Of a stretch of DNA of 64,000 bases, positions 63,514-64,000 are shown one piece after another; within the stretch, counting starts at the first letter, position 1; every line of letters begins with the position of its first letter. The stretch is from the IMG/VR virus record IMGVR_UViG_3300044640_001869, positions 62,001 to 126,000 of that record. One strand, given 5' to 3'. The DNA is from a virus. Position numbers and translations under genes: made by a program. Below the pieces are notes generated by a model. The model was not told the DNA's origin. It did not search any database and saw only the letters and a program-made list of their open reading frames with translations.

Positions 63514-64000
63514 TTAATACCATTTATCACTAGTATCTTTCTCATATTGTTCCATAACGCCATCAATCAATTCGTATAAGTGAATTGTTTTTAATAATGG
63601 TTTTTTATTCACATCCATATCATCGTACTGAACTGATGTTGAGTGAACCTCATGCCAATCATCAAACTCATCTTTCTCATAAACATTCACATCATAACCT
63701 TGTTTAAACAACCCAGTTAAATTTATTAAATGGTCTTTACCTTTTTCTAACTCAATTTCTTCTAAACCAATATTATTTAAACCCAAATAATTACGAGCAT
63801 TCGGTTGATTAAAATAATCTTGAATTGTTTTAAGCATACATTCACGAGTTAAGTAGTCAGTTCCTTTTAAAATCTCTTTTAGGTTTTTATAACCACCAAC
63901 TAATTTAGAACCTTTAATTAACCCATTGTTTTGAATGTAATTTAATAATGTTTGAGTTTTTTTATCAATCTCTTCAGATAATATTCGTTTAATAATATTC
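63514..64000 (-). CDS. Tagged protein, 5' end outside window (partial)
   Basis: The frame is open beyond an internal Met at 63837 to the right edge: NIIKRILSEEIDKKTQTLLN shows the tag's ILSE site, then NGLIKGSKLVGGYKNLKEIL, the K-L-x-G-G module, before LKTIQDYFNQPNARNYLGLN and a beta-rich end with WHEVHSTSVQYDDMDVNKKP. About 162 residues are visible; the start lies past base 64000. Confidence 0.75.
   Translation of the reverse strand, partial: NIIKRILSEEIDKKTQTLLNYIQNNGLIKGSKLVGGYKNLKEILKGTDYLTRECMLKTIQDYFNQPNARNYLGLNNIGLEEIELEKGKDHLINLTGLFKQGYDVNVYEKDEFDDWHEVHSTSVQYDDMDVNKKPLLKTIHLYELIDGVMEQYEKDTSDKWY

Noticed and set aside
1-64000. Bacterial chromosome or plasmid segment
   Set aside because: No core bacterial genes; very small overlapping genes, two lysis enzymes, nucleotide-metabolism genes and a shared tag family point to a large phage.

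Overview
ORGANISM. The window reads as part of a large tailed phage of a Bacteroidetes (probably flavobacterial) host. It is very AT-rich and packed with about 115 small genes, mostly on the minus strand and often overlapping by ATGA. Shine-Dalgarno sequences are essentially absent. At least fourteen genes are preceded by the Bacteroidetes -7 box TAnnTTTG, usually as TATATTTG. Metabolic and lysis genes are those large phages carry: DnaK, SlyD-like FKBP, thymidylate synthase, a compact dihydrofolate reductase, P-loop kinase, GH19 endolysin and metallophosphoesterase. I see no rRNA, tRNA, terminase, capsid, portal or polymerase genes here. LAYOUT. 1-11.8 kb: tagged putative virion proteins, metabolic genes and DnaK. 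12.1-15.9 kb: a tight operon of histidine kinase, patatin-like phospholipase, receiver domain and membrane coiled-coil protein. 16-27.9 kb: YceI-like protein, GH19 endolysin, metallophosphoesterase, FKBP, HExxH proteins, tagged muramidase-like protein, lone ABC membrane domain, thymidylate synthase and a secreted nuclease. 28-46.9 kb: a long series of small proteins with related N-termini. 46.9-50.1 kb: an island of unlike composition with two gene-poor stretches rich in RNA-like structure, repeated palindrome cassettes and a type II restriction-modification pair. 50.2-61.1 kb: small early-type genes, including one whose last three quarters is a 36+30 nt repeat array. 61.2-64 kb: tagged proteins again, one resembling ADP-ribosyltransferases. 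HOW THE GENES MAY WORK TOGETHER. About thirty proteins share an N-terminal leader (K-I-I-I-T-E-x-Q, R-L-T-E-x-D-L-x-x-x-V-K-R-I-I-S-E or L-Q-E-x-I-R-R-I-I-R-E), and many have an L/I-x-E site just after it. This resembles the capsid-targeting sequences of T4 internal proteins, which the T4 prohead protease removes at L/I-x-E. My central inference is that these proteins form a packaged cargo that enters the cell with the DNA. Most tagged genes are preceded by a TATTTAT box, whereas metabolic genes have TATATTTG, so there may be a late and an early promoter class. In both classes many boxes lie exactly 4 nt from the start codon, which would give leaderless transcripts. Less usual items: the in-frame CRISPR-geometry array built from a C-terminal protein motif (52.2-53.3 kb), the kinase/patatin/receiver operon, the phage-borne restriction-modification island, and the TGACA-N3-TGTCA cassettes shared with the dnaK upstream region. 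LIMITS. All family calls come from reading motifs by eye; no database or folding search was run.
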